From an uncultured Alphaproteobacteria bacterium (GTDB lineage Bacteria; Pseudomonadota; Alphaproteobacteria; HIMB59; GCA-002718135), in NCBI GenBank assembly GCA_902577905.1, contig CACHAQ010000001.1, forward strand, positions 85,055 through 149,054: a DNA stretch of 64,000 nt, given 5' to 3'. Positions within the stretch are counted from its first letter, which is position 1; every line of letters starts with the position of its first letter. Positions 17,886 to 27,109 of the stretch are shown here, in pieces. A model generated the notes under the pieces. The model did no database searches, had not been told where the DNA came from, and worked only from the letters and a program-made list of their open reading frames with translations. A program made the translations under genes and the position numbers.

Positions 17886-18980
17886 ATGGATAAATTAACT
17901 TTAGATAAAATAGATGATTTTTTAAGAGGAACTGCTTTTTTAGGTACTGGTGGAGGAGGTAATCCATACGTTGGTGGTTTAATGCTGCGACAAGAACTTG
18001 AAAAAGGTTTTGAACCTAAATTAATTAAAGGTGATGAAGTGGGTGATGATGATTTGATTTTGCCTATTGCAAACATGGGCGCACCTACTGTTTTAGTTGA
18101 AAAACTTCCAAATGCAAAATCAGCTGTGAAAGCTCTAAGAAAAATGGAAGAGCTAATGGGTAAAAAAGCTACAGCCTTAATTGCAGCTGAAGCTGGCGGT
18201 ATAAATGGAACTTTACCATTTATAGTAAGTGCTTACACTGGATTACCTGTTATTGATGCTGATGGCATGGGAAGAGCTTTTCCTGAGTTGCAGATGTGTA
18301 CATTTGGAGTTTATGGAGTAAATTGCTCTCCTGTAATTGTAAGAGATGAAAAAGATAATGAAATGGTTGTTGATGCAGAAAATAACCATGCTTCTGAAAT
18401 GTTTGCTAGAGTTATATGTATGCAAATGGGAACAAAATCAGAAATTTGTTTGTATCCAATGACTGGAAAACAAATGAAAGAAACATCTGTTCATCATACT
18501 GTTACATTAGCTTATGAAATTGGTAAATCTATTGGGGATGCAAGAGTTAAAGGAACTGATCCTTTAGAAGGAATAGTGGATTATTTTAAAAATAGTTTTG
18601 ATAAAAGATTTTGTAAGTTACTCTTTCAAGGAAAAGTTACGGATTTACTTAGAGAAACTACAGATGGCTGGGCACGAGGTGAAGTAAAGATTACTTCTTT
18701 AACTGATCCAAATGACAGTATTCTGGTTAAATTGCAAAATGAATTTCTTATTGCCTTAAAAGATGGTAAGCCATTAGCAATGGTACCTGACTTGATTTGC
18801 TTAGTAGATTTAGAAAATGCTGAACCAATAACTGCAGAAGATGTTAGATATGGACAAAGAGTAAATGTAATAGGCGTAAGTACACCACCTAATATGAGAA
18901 CGAAGGCAGCACTTGATACATTTGGCCCTGTTCCATTTAAAGTTTATGATAAATTTATTCCTATAGAGGAAATAAAATGA
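17886..18980 (+). CDS. DUF917 family protein (copy 2)
   Basis: A 364-residue protein starting MDKLTLDKIDDFLRG. An in-frame ATG at 17862 would add eight residues inside the upstream gene, but the internal ATG aligns exactly with copy 1. It has RGTAFLGTGGGGNPYVGG, AEAGGINGTLPFIVS and VIDADGMGRAFPELQMCTF. The end overlaps the first racemase by 4 nt. It is presumed to be the partner subunit of the hydantoinase-like protein just upstream. Confidence 0.86.
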   Translation: MDKLTLDKIDDFLRGTAFLGTGGGGNPYVGGLMLRQELEKGFEPKLIKGDEVGDDDLILPIANMGAPTVLVEKLPNAKSAVKALRKMEELMGKKATALIAAEAGGINGTLPFIVSAYTGLPVIDADGMGRAFPELQMCTFGVYGVNCSPVIVRDEKDNEMVVDAENNHASEMFARVICMQMGTKSEICLYPMTGKQMKETSVHHTVTLAYEIGKSIGDARVKGTDPLEGIVDYFKNSFDKRFCKLLFQGKVTDLLRETTDGWARGEVKITSLTDPNDSILVKLQNEFLIALKDGKPLAMVPDLICLVDLENAEPITAEDVRYGQRVNVIGVSTPPNMRTKAALDTFGPVPFKVYDKFIPIEEIK

Positions 18981-19735
18981 GAAATGCAATTAATGTTAGG
19001 GTTGTGTCACCTATAACCACTAAAGGTTTTAGAAAAGATAGTGATTTTGATACAATAAGAAATTCAGATTTAAATATTAGTCATTCTCAAATTGAAATTG
19101 GTCCTGCGTCAATAGAAACTGAATTTGATGAAGCTATGTGCCAACCTGATACAATATTAAAAATTATTGATGCAGAAAATGAAGGTTGTGATGCAGCGGT
19201 TATAGATTGTATGGGAGATCCTGGGCTTAAAGGTGCTAGAGAATGTGTATCTATTCCTGTTGTAGGTCCTTGTGAAACAGCTATGCATTATGCAAGCATG
19301 TTAGGTCATAAATTTACAGTATTGACTGTTTTAGAAAGAACAAAACCATTAATTGAAAATTTATCAAAAATTTATGGTGTTTCATCAAAACTAGCTTCTG
19401 CAACTTCTGTTGATATACCTGTCTTAGAACTTGAAAAAGATTTAAATTACACACTTAAGCAAATGACAAATAAAGCAATTCAAACAATAGAAAAAGATAA
19501 TGCAGATGTAATAATCTTTGGTTGTACTGGTATGCTAGGTTGTGCAGATACAATTGAAAATAACTTAAAAGAAAAAGGTTACAATGTTCCTGTTATTGAT
19601 CCAATACCGTTAGCAGTTAATTCAGCTTATGTATTGGCTAAATTGAAACTATCACAAAGTAAAAAATGTTATCCATACCCACCAGAAAAAGGAATGGTTG
19701 GTTTTGAAAAACCAAAATTAAAAGCTGTTAATTAA
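18977..19735 (+). CDS. Asp/Glu/hydantoin racemase-family protein (copy 1)
   Basis: A 252-residue cofactor-independent racemase-family enzyme with two catalytic-type cysteines: Cys78 in VIDCMGDPG and Cys183 in FGCTGMLG. Members invert a carbon next to a carboxyl or in a hydantoin ring by two-base chemistry. It sits with the hydantoinase-like genes and would supply the correct enantiomer. It is followed by a tandem paralogue sharing long identical DNA blocks. Confidence 0.87.
   Translation: MRNAINVRVVSPITTKGFRKDSDFDTIRNSDLNISHSQIEIGPASIETEFDEAMCQPDTILKIIDAENEGCDAAVIDCMGDPGLKGARECVSIPVVGPCETAMHYASMLGHKFTVLTVLERTKPLIENLSKIYGVSSKLASATSVDIPVLELEKDLNYTLKQMTNKAIQTIEKDNADVIIFGCTGMLGCADTIENNLKEKGYNVPVIDPIPLAVNSAYVLAKLKLSQSKKCYPYPPEKGMVGFEKPKLKAVN
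19142..19321 (+). repeat. 180-bp block identical to 19909-20088
   Basis: The DNA from 19142 to 19321 in racemase copy 1 reads identically in copy 2 at a constant offset of 767 bp. It spans the first catalytic-Cys region. Flanking sequence diverges abruptly at both ends. Confidence 0.92.
19580..19723 (+). repeat. 144-bp block identical to 20347-20490
   Basis: The 3' part of racemase copy 1 matches copy 2 base for base at the same 767-bp offset. It encodes the C-terminus from YNVPVIDPIPLAVNSAYVL onward. Diverged sequence separates it from the first identical block. Confidence 0.92.
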
Positions 19736-19749
19736 AGAGAGGTAATACA

Positions 19750-20502
19750 ATGACTATTCATGTTAAACTTATTCAACCAATTACAACACATGGGATTAGA
19801 AAAGATGATCATCTCAGCTCAATGAAATTAGATGATTTAAAAGTTACTGCAAAAGGAATTGATATTGGACCAAACTCAATTGAATGTGAGTATGAAGAAG
19901 CAATGTCTCAACCTGATACAATATTAAAAATTATTGATGCAGAAAATGAAGGTTGTGATGCAGCGGTTATAGATTGTATGGGAGATCCTGGGCTTAAAGG
20001 TGCTAGAGAATGTGTATCTATTCCTGTTGTAGGTCCTTGTGAAACAGCTATGCATTATGCAAGCATGTTAGGTCATAAATTTACAGTAGTAACGGTATTA
20101 GAAAGATTAATACCACAGTTTGAAAACCAATCTTTGTTATATGGCGTTCCATCTAAGCTTGCTAGTGTTAAAGCAGTTGATATACCTGTCTTAGAACTAG
20201 AAAATGATTTAAACGAAACTGTGAATCAATTAAAAATTAAATCTGTTGAGGCTATTAAAGAAAATAATGCAGATGTAATAATCTTTGGTTGTACTGGTCT
20301 TTTTGGTTGCGCTGAAGCATTACAAAATAAACTTAAAGAAGATGGATACAATGTTCCTGTTATTGATCCAATACCGTTAGCAGTTAATTCAGCTTATGTA
20401 TTGGCTAAATTGAAACTATCACAAAGTAAAAAATGTTATCCATACCCACCAGAAAAAGGAATGGTTGGTTTTGAAAAACCAAAATTAAAAATAGCAAATT
20501 AA
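19750..20502 (+). CDS. Asp/Glu/hydantoin racemase-family protein (copy 2)
   Basis: A 250-residue tandem paralogue of the preceding gene, with both catalytic-type cysteines (VIDCMGDPG and FGCTGLFG) and its own ribosome binding site (AGAGAGG). The N-terminal 50 residues and the segment around residues 115-170 differ markedly from copy 1, while two blocks are identical at the DNA level. The pattern points to gene conversion, with specificity-determining segments kept distinct. Confidence 0.87.
   Translation: MTIHVKLIQPITTHGIRKDDHLSSMKLDDLKVTAKGIDIGPNSIECEYEEAMSQPDTILKIIDAENEGCDAAVIDCMGDPGLKGARECVSIPVVGPCETAMHYASMLGHKFTVVTVLERLIPQFENQSLLYGVPSKLASVKAVDIPVLELENDLNETVNQLKIKSVEAIKENNADVIIFGCTGLFGCAEALQNKLKEDGYNVPVIDPIPLAVNSAYVLAKLKLSQSKKCYPYPPEKGMVGFEKPKLKIAN
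19909..20088 (+). repeat. 180-bp block identical to 19142-19321
   Basis: Second copy of the identical block, in racemase copy 2. No mismatch was found on reading through both copies. Confidence 0.92.
20347..20490 (+). repeat. 144-bp block identical to 19580-19723
   Basis: Second copy of the identical C-terminal block, in racemase copy 2. Identity ends at the codon after KPKLK in both genes. Confidence 0.92.
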
Positions 20503-20506
20503 CTTT

Positions 20507-21532
20507 GTGACTAATAGAATTGTAAGATTTGCAAAGTTTGGTGGACCTGAAGTTCTTTCTATAAAGGATGAACCTTTAAAATCACCTGGTAAAGGTGATG
20601 TAAGAATTAAAGTAAAAGCAATTGGATTAAATCAAGCTGAAGTAATGTTGAGGGAAGGTAGATATGTTGGTAAACCTGATCTTCCATCTAGAATTGGTAT
20701 TGAAGCATCAGGTATTGTTGATGAAGTAGGAGAGGGTGTATCAAAATATAAACAAGGAGATGAAGTTTGTGCTATTCCTTTTTTATCTTGGAATAATAAT
20801 GATTTTTGGACAAATGATTCTATCAATAAATATGGAACTTATGGTGATACTGCTATTATTCCAGAATGGACAATTACAAGAAAAATTGATCATCAGTCTT
20901 TTGAAGAAGCTGCAGCTGCATGGTGCCAATACTTAACAGCCTGGGGAGGATTAGTTTATAATTCTGATATTGGAAGTAGGAAATGTTGTCTAATAACTGG
21001 AGCATCGAGTAGTGCTGCAATAGGAGCAATGCAAATAGCAAAAGTATTTGGATTAAAAACTATTGGTGTTAGTCGCACTTTAAAAAAGGAAGAAAAACTA
21101 AAAGAAATTGGTTATGATGAAGTATTATCATTGACTGATGAAAATTTTGAAAAAAATATTTTAGATGTAACAGATGGAATAGGATTTGATTTATCATATG
21201 ATTGTGTGGGTGGTTCACATTTTTACAAATTAGTTAATACAGTAAAAGCAAGAGGTTTAATTGTTAATTATGGAAATCTTGATTTAGATTTTTCTAAAAT
21301 TTATACCTTACCTCTATTAAGTAAAAGAGTTCATATAAAATTTCATAGTATTTTTGACACAATGAGATTTGAAAAACAAAGAATTGAAGGTGTTGACTGG
21401 ATTAATTCTCATATGCAAGATAAAAAACTAAAACCAATTATTTCAAAAGTATTTAATTTAGATCAAATTGTTGATGCACATAAATATATTGGAGAAGGTA
21501 ATCAATTAGGTAAAACAATAGTTACGACATAA
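20507..21532 (+). CDS. Zinc-independent quinone-oxidoreductase-like MDR enzyme
   Basis: A 341-residue medium-chain dehydrogenase/reductase. The N-terminus RFAKFGGPEVLSIKDEP and the segment IGIEASGIVDEVGEGVSKYKQGDEV are typical of NADPH:quinone oxidoreductases. The nucleotide-binding region contains CLITGASSSAAIGAMQIAKVFG. The four-Cys structural zinc lobe of alcohol dehydrogenases is absent. The start is GTG at 20507, 4 nt after the racemase stop. It probably reduces an intermediate of the amide pathway; substrate unknown. A distant homologue is at 36543. Confidence 0.85.
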   Translation: MTNRIVRFAKFGGPEVLSIKDEPLKSPGKGDVRIKVKAIGLNQAEVMLREGRYVGKPDLPSRIGIEASGIVDEVGEGVSKYKQGDEVCAIPFLSWNNNDFWTNDSINKYGTYGDTAIIPEWTITRKIDHQSFEEAAAAWCQYLTAWGGLVYNSDIGSRKCCLITGASSSAAIGAMQIAKVFGLKTIGVSRTLKKEEKLKEIGYDEVLSLTDENFEKNILDVTDGIGFDLSYDCVGGSHFYKLVNTVKARGLIVNYGNLDLDFSKIYTLPLLSKRVHIKFHSIFDTMRFEKQRIEGVDWINSHMQDKKLKPIISKVFNLDQIVDAHKYIGEGNQLGKTIVTT

Positions 21533-21548
21533 ACTATTAAAAATTTAA

Positions 21549-22289
21549 ATGACATTATCTATTGTAGCAAGAGATACAAAAACTGGCGATTTTGGGGTTT
21601 GTGGATATACAGATATTGCTGGGTATGGGAGTCTTGTTCCCCATGTAAGCTTAAAATGCGCAGTTGCAACTCAAGCTTATGTTAATGTTGATAATGGAAT
21701 TGAGATGCTTGAATTAGTAGATAAGAAATATAGCGTAAAAAAATCAGGAGAAAAAATTATTGGTAAAGATAAAAATAAGGATATGAGGCAGATGATTGCA
21801 ATTGGTGTTAATAATTCAAAATTTGTATGGTCTGGAAAAAATACTTTAGATTATAAATCTTCTATTGTTGGTAATGATTATATTGTAGCTGGTAATTGTC
21901 TATCTTCTATTAACGTTTTAAAAAAAACAGCATTATATTTTGAAAATAATAGATCAATAGATTTTCCATTTAGACTTATTAATTCAATTATTGCTGGTGA
22001 TAAAGCTGGAGGACACACAAAAAAAATTTCATATTATTCTCAAAAATTAAAAAGAAATATTTCAAAATCTACAAAATCTGTTTTTGGTAATTCTTGGTCT
22101 TCAGCTCTAATTATTGCATCCAATAAACCTAAAATTTGGCATAATTTACGAGTTGATGCACATTCTGAACCACTTAAAGAGTTAAAAAAAATTCTTAATT
22201 CAACTATTAGTTCTGCTGAAAAGTTAAATAAATTTTATAATGGAGCTATTGAAGTAAAACCTAGTTATTGGAGAAAGGTAATTAAATAA
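21549..22289 (+). CDS. DUF1028 family protein
   Basis: A 246-residue protein beginning MTLSIVARDTKTGDFGVCGYTD, the hallmark of DUF1028. This family resembles N-terminal-nucleophile hydrolases and is often encoded near amino-acid and peptide catabolism genes. Here it follows the oxidoreductase by 16 nt and overlaps the convergent dipeptidase gene by 8 nt. It may act as an amidase or peptidase, but this is not established from sequence. Confidence 0.78.
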   Translation: MTLSIVARDTKTGDFGVCGYTDIAGYGSLVPHVSLKCAVATQAYVNVDNGIEMLELVDKKYSVKKSGEKIIGKDKNKDMRQMIAIGVNNSKFVWSGKNTLDYKSSIVGNDYIVAGNCLSSINVLKKTALYFENNRSIDFPFRLINSIIAGDKAGGHTKKISYYSQKLKRNISKSTKSVFGNSWSSALIIASNKPKIWHNLRVDAHSEPLKELKKILNSTISSAEKLNKFYNGAIEVKPSYWRKVIK

Positions 22290-23331
22290 GATTTTTTTGT
22301 AAAAAATTATTCCAATTTTTATAAAATATTTTTTCAGTTAAAGTATTTGAATAACCTTTTCCAATAAAATATTTGTATAAATTTTCAATTTTTGAAAGAT
22401 CTGATATTTCATTAGGTACAACTGCACCATCATAATCAGATCCAATTGCTACGTGATCTTCACCTAAAAACTTAAGTAAATGATCACAATGTTCAACTAT
22501 TGCATCTAAAGATGTTTCTGGAATCATTCTACCATCTCTTCTTAAAAATGCTGTTGCAAAATTAATCCCAACAATTCCTTGGCTATTTTTTATAGTAGTT
22601 AACTGTTCATCAGTTAAATTTCTTGAGTGATTTGTTATAAAATGAGCATTGGAATGAGTTGCCATTAGAGGCTGTTTACTAATTTTTGCTACATCATAGA
22701 ATCCTTTTTGATTTAAATGAGATAAATCAATTAAAATATGTTTTTCGTCACATATTTTTACTAAATCTTTACCTAAATCAGTAAGGCCCTCACCTCTATC
22801 TGGACTACTTGGATAACTAAATGGCACACCATTTGCAAAGATATTATTTCTACTCCATACTAAACCAATTGATCTCAATCCTTTGTTATAAAGTTCGTAT
22901 AAATTTTTAAAATCTTTATCTATAGCTTCAGCGCCTTCAATATGTAAAATTATTGCTATGTTATTATCAAGTATACATTCATTAATTTCTTTTCCAGAAG
23001 TGCATAATTTTATTTTATTATTAGACTGTAAAATTATGTTATTTAAAATAGAAATCATTTCATTTGTTGCATTTTTTGCATAAGTTTGATCAATTTTATT
23101 TGGTAAAGGAAAATCATATTTTTCATTGATCATTCTTTTAAAAAAATCATCATCTGGCTCTTCATTTGGAACGAATATTGCAAAAAAACCACCGCAGAAG
23201 TTAGATTTTAAAATTTTTGGAAAATCTATGTGACAAAAATCATTACCATTGAAAAATTCTTTAGCTGAGTCTTTATTTTTTTCAAAATAAAATTTCAGTA
23301 AAACATCATTATGTCCGTCAAAGTATTTCAT
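22282..23331 (-). CDS. Membrane dipeptidase (peptidase M19)
   Basis: A 349-residue zinc dipeptidase. Metal-binding and family motifs are DGHNDVLL at the N-terminus, HIEGAEAID, DLSHLNQKGFYDV, MATHSNAHFITNHSRNLTD and IGSDYDGAVVP. The family cleaves dipeptides, including D-amino-acid-containing ones. No signal peptide is seen, so it is probably cytoplasmic. It overlaps the upstream FAD oxidoreductase gene by 14 nt, implying coupled expression. Confidence 0.88.
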   Translation of the reverse strand: MKYFDGHNDVLLKFYFEKNKDSAKEFFNGNDFCHIDFPKILKSNFCGGFFAIFVPNEEPDDDFFKRMINEKYDFPLPNKIDQTYAKNATNEMISILNNIILQSNNKIKLCTSGKEINECILDNNIAIILHIEGAEAIDKDFKNLYELYNKGLRSIGLVWSRNNIFANGVPFSYPSSPDRGEGLTDLGKDLVKICDEKHILIDLSHLNQKGFYDVAKISKQPLMATHSNAHFITNHSRNLTDEQLTTIKNSQGIVGINFATAFLRRDGRMIPETSLDAIVEHCDHLLKFLGEDHVAIGSDYDGAVVPNEISDLSKIENLYKYFIGKGYSNTLTEKIFYKNWNNFLQKNLI

Positions 23332-24421
23332 TTCTTATTCGTTTTATACTAATATTATTAAGTGTTGAATTATCAATTAAAAAATCATTTTTTTTATTTA
23401 AAATAATATTAGCCGATATTTCTGCTAGTGCTGGAGATGTTTGTATTCCATAACCACCTTGTGCAACAAGCCAAAAAAAATTTTTATTTGAATTTTCATA
23501 TCCTATAACTGGTGATTTATCTTTAACAAAAGTTCTTAATCCTGACCATTTGTTATCAATATGATTAAACTTAAATTTAGTTGCTTTTTGTATACGATCT
23601 ATACCTATAGCTATATCTAAATCATCAGGATGACAATCATGAGGGTAACTAGGTGTTTCATCAGCTGGTGAAGCATAAATTTGATCATTTTGATCTTTAA
23701 AATAAAATTTCTCTTCTATGTCAGCTACTAGAGGACAGTTGTTATCTATTTGTATATTTTGTGGTTTAAAAACAAATACTGTTCTTATTTTAGGAACTAC
23801 ATTAACTGGTTTGATATTAAATAACTTTGCAACTTCATCAGCCCAAGCACCAGAAGCATTTACAATAATATCAGATGATATTTCATCATTTAATATCCAT
23901 TTATTATTTTTATATTCGACTAGATTAATATTAAAGTCAGTGAATATAAATCCATCATTTTTATTATATTGCTTCCTATAATATTCATATAAATTATTAA
24001 CATCAATCTCAGATGCATTAATATCAATTACAGAATTATTAACATAATCTTCATTTAAGCAACTAGCTAATTTAATTGATTCATTTTTGCTGAATAATTC
24101 TAATTTTACTTTGTGTTTATGTTCATTATAAAAATCTTCTACAATAGTTTTTTGTTTATTATTCCCAATAAACATTACGCCTTTTTTCTTTAAAAAAAGA
24201 TTAAAATTGTCATAAAAAAATTTTTTTGAAATTTTTGTTAATTCTATAATTGCATTATTGCCGTAACTCTCAATAAAAAATGCAAATGATCTGCCAGTTG
24301 AATGATAACTTAGTTGTTTTTCCTTTTCAATTATTGCTACTTTTCTTTCTTTGCTAATTATAGAACCAAGTGAAATACCAGCTATTCCAGAACCAATAAT
24401 TATTATATCGTAGTGTTTCAT
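23318..24421 (-). CDS. FAD-dependent oxidoreductase, DAO family
   Basis: A 367-residue D-amino-acid oxidase/glycine oxidase-type flavoprotein. The N-terminal dinucleotide-binding motif is YDIIIIGSGIAGISLGSII. It also has HSTGRSFAFF, the substrate-domain segment DIIVNASGAWADEVAKLF and the C-terminal VAQGGYGIQTSPALAEISANI. It would oxidise a D-amino or secondary amino acid to a keto acid. It forms an operon with the dipeptidase. Confidence 0.87.
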   Translation of the reverse strand: MKHYDIIIIGSGIAGISLGSIISKERKVAIIEKEKQLSYHSTGRSFAFFIESYGNNAIIELTKISKKFFYDNFNLFLKKKGVMFIGNNKQKTIVEDFYNEHKHKVKLELFSKNESIKLASCLNEDYVNNSVIDINASEIDVNNLYEYYRKQYNKNDGFIFTDFNINLVEYKNNKWILNDEISSDIIVNASGAWADEVAKLFNIKPVNVVPKIRTVFVFKPQNIQIDNNCPLVADIEEKFYFKDQNDQIYASPADETPSYPHDCHPDDLDIAIGIDRIQKATKFKFNHIDNKWSGLRTFVKDKSPVIGYENSNKNFFWLVAQGGYGIQTSPALAEISANIILNKKNDFLIDNSTLNNISIKRIRNEIL

Positions 24422-24466
24422 ATAATTTTATTTCAAATATAATTAATTTATTCTATTAATATTATT

Positions 24467-25405
24467 ATGAAATTAGATATAAAGTCAATTCACTCAGAAC
24501 ACCATCATTATGGTTGGAGTAATAAAAATGAACCAAAAGCAATAATAAAAAATGATCAACTTATAGAATTAGAAACAATTGACTCATCAGGTGGTCAATT
24601 AAATAATTTATCAACTATTGAAGACATTAAAAATTTAGATTTTTCAAAAGTAAATCCTGTAACTGGACCTCTGTATATTGAAAATTCAGAACCAGGAGAC
24701 ACTGTGGAAATTTCAATAGAGAAATTTGAAACATCTGGATGGGGTTGGACTGCTAATATACCAGGCTTTGGTTTATTAAGTGATCAATTTGAAGATCCCG
24801 CAATCAATATTTGGAAATACGATAAAAGCAATCCTGTTGATAGTTTATTTTCAAATTTTGCTTCAATACCATTGAAACCATTTGTTGGAACAATAGGTTT
24901 AGCACCTAAAGAAGAGGGTGTATTAAGCGTTGTTCCACCAAGAAATTTTGGTGGTAATCTTGATATCAAAGAGGTGTATGAAGGTACAAAACTTTACTTA
25001 CCTGTGCAAGTAAGTGGAAGTTTACTTTCTCTTGGAGACACGCATGCCGCTCAAGGAGATGGTGAAGTTTGCGGAACAGCAATTGAAAGTCCTATGAAAG
25101 TCTTAATAAAAACTAAATTACACAAAAATAAAAAAATTGATTCACCATTTTTAGAAACCAATCATACACCTTTGCTAAAAAAAAATATTGGATCATTTAT
25201 AACTACTGGAATTGGTGAAGATTTATATGTTGCATCTAAAGAAGCTGTTTCACGAATGATAGATTATTTAACTAAAAATATAAAAATAAAAGATATAGAT
25301 GCATATATGCTTTGTAGTGTAGCTGGTAATTTAAAAATAAGTGAAATAGTAGATGTGCCTAACTGGGTAGTTAGTTTTGAGATTTCTAAATCAATTTTTG
25401 ATTGA
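24467..25405 (+). CDS. Acetamidase/formamidase family protein
   Basis: A 312-residue FmdA/AmdA-family amidohydrolase. Visible family features are EHHHYGWSNKNEP near the N-terminus, PLYIENSEPGDTVEISI, GFGLLSDQF, SVVPPRNFGGNLDIKEV and SLGDTHAAQGDGEVCGTAIE. It would hydrolyse formamide or a short aliphatic amide to acid and ammonia. The gene is divergent from the FAD oxidase and convergent with the M20 hydrolase, touching it end to end. Confidence 0.88.
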   Translation: MKLDIKSIHSEHHHYGWSNKNEPKAIIKNDQLIELETIDSSGGQLNNLSTIEDIKNLDFSKVNPVTGPLYIENSEPGDTVEISIEKFETSGWGWTANIPGFGLLSDQFEDPAINIWKYDKSNPVDSLFSNFASIPLKPFVGTIGLAPKEEGVLSVVPPRNFGGNLDIKEVYEGTKLYLPVQVSGSLLSLGDTHAAQGDGEVCGTAIESPMKVLIKTKLHKNKKIDSPFLETNHTPLLKKNIGSFITTGIGEDLYVASKEAVSRMIDYLTKNIKIKDIDAYMLCSVAGNLKISEIVDVPNWVVSFEISKSIFD

Positions 25406-26626
25406 TTATTCTTTTAGTAATTCTTTTGTAACATTATAAAGTAAATTTAATCCTTTTTTTATATCACTTTTTTTTGTATTTTCTTTACTATCATGACTTA
25501 TTCCTTTTTCACTTGGCACAAAGATCATTGAAGTAGGGCATATATTTGCTAACATTTGAGCGTCATGACCTGCACCACTAAATAATTCAAGATATGTATA
25601 TTTCATTTTTTTTGATTTATTTATTATTACTTTGTTAATTTTTTTATCAAATTTAACAGAAGGAAAATTAACTAATTTATCTATTTTATATTTTATATTG
25701 TTAGCAAAACACAATTCTTTTATTTTTTTATTTAAATTATTTTCAAATTGAACTAGTTTTTTATCATTTGGATTTCGTATATCTAAAGTAAATTCAATTT
25801 TATTAGCAATAACATTTACTTGATTAGGTTCAATATTTAATGATCCTATTGTTATCATTTGCTGATTTCTATCACTTTTAAAAGAATTTATATAACTACT
25901 TACTTCTCCAAAAACTTTAATTGGATCTCTTCTATTACTCATAGGAGTAGTCCCTGCATGATTCGATTTTCCAAATAAGACAACTTTTAACCAAGTAATA
26001 GCCTGAACTCCTTTGACTATACCAATATTTTTTTTCTCGATATCTAAAATTGGACCTTGCTCAATATGTAATTCTAAAAACATTCTAGGTTTAAAAAATA
26101 ATTGTTTTTCTTTTCCTAAATATTTAATTTTTTTTAATGCATCTTTGATAGTTATATTATTATTGTCTTTAATTTTATAAATTTTATTTATATTTTCTCT
26201 TTTAGTAAAGGACCAACTTCCCATCATATCTGGAGTAAACCTAACTCCTTCTTCATTAGTGAATATCGCTATACCAATTGGTTTATTGGTTACATTATTC
26301 TTAATTAATGTTTCTAATACTTCTAATGCGCCAATTACACCTAATGATCCATCAAATCTTCCTGCATTTCTAACAGTATCAATGTGTGAGCCAAGTAAAA
26401 GAGGTTTAGTATTTTTATTAAAATTATAAAAACCAAAAATATTACCTATATTATCAATTTTGATTGTAAGTTTAAGATTTTTCATCCATTTAATTATCTT
26501 ATCCCTAGCTATTTTATCTTCTAGTGTAAGCGCTATTCTATTAATATCTATTTTTTCAAAAGATGTATTTTTCAAATTATTAATATCCTCTAAGCGTTTA
26601 AAAAATCTTTTAAAATTTATAGCCAT
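25406..26626 (-). CDS. M20-family amidohydrolase (HyuC / allantoate / N-carbamoylase type)
   Basis: A 406-residue zinc amidohydrolase. Metal and substrate motifs are LLGSHIDTVRNAGRFDG, FTNEEGVRF, LELHIEQGPIL, a dimerisation insert with GKSNHAGTTPMSNRRDP and the C-terminal FSGAGHDAQMLA. The family hydrolyses N-carbamoyl-L-amino acids, allantoate or beta-ureidopropionate and releases ammonia. The context of hydantoinase-like and racemase genes favours an N-carbamoyl amino acid, the product of hydantoin ring opening. Exact substrate inferred. Confidence 0.87.
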   Translation of the reverse strand: MAINFKRFFKRLEDINNLKNTSFEKIDINRIALTLEDKIARDKIIKWMKNLKLTIKIDNIGNIFGFYNFNKNTKPLLLGSHIDTVRNAGRFDGSLGVIGALEVLETLIKNNVTNKPIGIAIFTNEEGVRFTPDMMGSWSFTKRENINKIYKIKDNNNITIKDALKKIKYLGKEKQLFFKPRMFLELHIEQGPILDIEKKNIGIVKGVQAITWLKVVLFGKSNHAGTTPMSNRRDPIKVFGEVSSYINSFKSDRNQQMITIGSLNIEPNQVNVIANKIEFTLDIRNPNDKKLVQFENNLNKKIKELCFANNIKYKIDKLVNFPSVKFDKKINKVIINKSKKMKYTYLELFSGAGHDAQMLANICPTSMIFVPSEKGISHDSKENTKKSDIKKGLNLLYNVTKELLKE

Positions 26627-26737
26627 CTTTTCTTATAAACTTGTTAGTTATTGTATAATAATTATTTAATGGTAATTATTTTTATCAGGTTTAATTAAAG
26701 GAGCAATTAAATAAATTTAAGTTGAAAGGAGATAAAA

Positions 26738-27022
26738 ATGACCGTAGCAAGAATAACAACTATTAATTTCAAATCTAAAGAAGATGCCGATGAGTCTATT
26801 AAAGATTATTCAGAAAAAGCACCAAGTGAATTTCCAGAAGCACATCAATTATTACAAATTCGTGCAAGTGATACAACTGTAATGGCAGTTTCTTTATATG
26901 CTGATAATGATGCAATGGAGCGAGCTTCAGCTGCTAGAGCTAAAAGAATGAGTAATAATGAAAAAACATTTGATGTTGTAGATACAAAGACTGGTGAAGT
27001 AACATTGAATCATAAAAATTAA
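26738..27022 (+). CDS. Small hypothetical protein, 94 aa
   Basis: A soluble, compact protein with a strong AAAGGAGAT ribosome binding site 5 nt before the ATG. The pattern ARITTINFKSKEDADES, FPEAHQLLQIRASDTTVMAVSLYADNDAMERAS resembles the dimeric alpha/beta-barrel fold, but no catalytic residue can be named. It is followed by tRNA-Arg after 7 nt, so both may be on one transcript. The function is unknown. Confidence 0.7.
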   Translation: MTVARITTINFKSKEDADESIKDYSEKAPSEFPEAHQLLQIRASDTTVMAVSLYADNDAMERASAARAKRMSNNEKTFDVVDTKTGEVTLNHKN

Positions 27023-27029
27023 ATTAGGA

Positions 27030-27106
27030 GTGCCCGTAGCTCAGTAGGATAGAGCACCAGATTCCTAATCTGGGGGCCGCATGTTCGAATCATGCCGGGC
27101 ACGCCA
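27030..27106 (+). tRNA. tRNA-Arg (anticodon CCT)
   Basis: A complete 77-nt cloverleaf. The acceptor stem GTGCCCG pairs with CGGGCAC, the anticodon stem CCAGA/TCTGG closes the loop TTCCTAA with anticodon CCT (reads AGG), the T-loop is TTCGAAT, and the 3' CCA is encoded. It lies 7 nt after one gene and only 3 nt before the ATG of the next. Confidence 0.96.
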
Positions 27107-27109
27107 TAG

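Noticed and set aside
27030..27106. tRNA-Arg as an attachment site for an integrated element
   Set aside because: There is no integrase gene and no repeat of the tRNA 3' end in the window, and the downstream genes look like resident metabolism.
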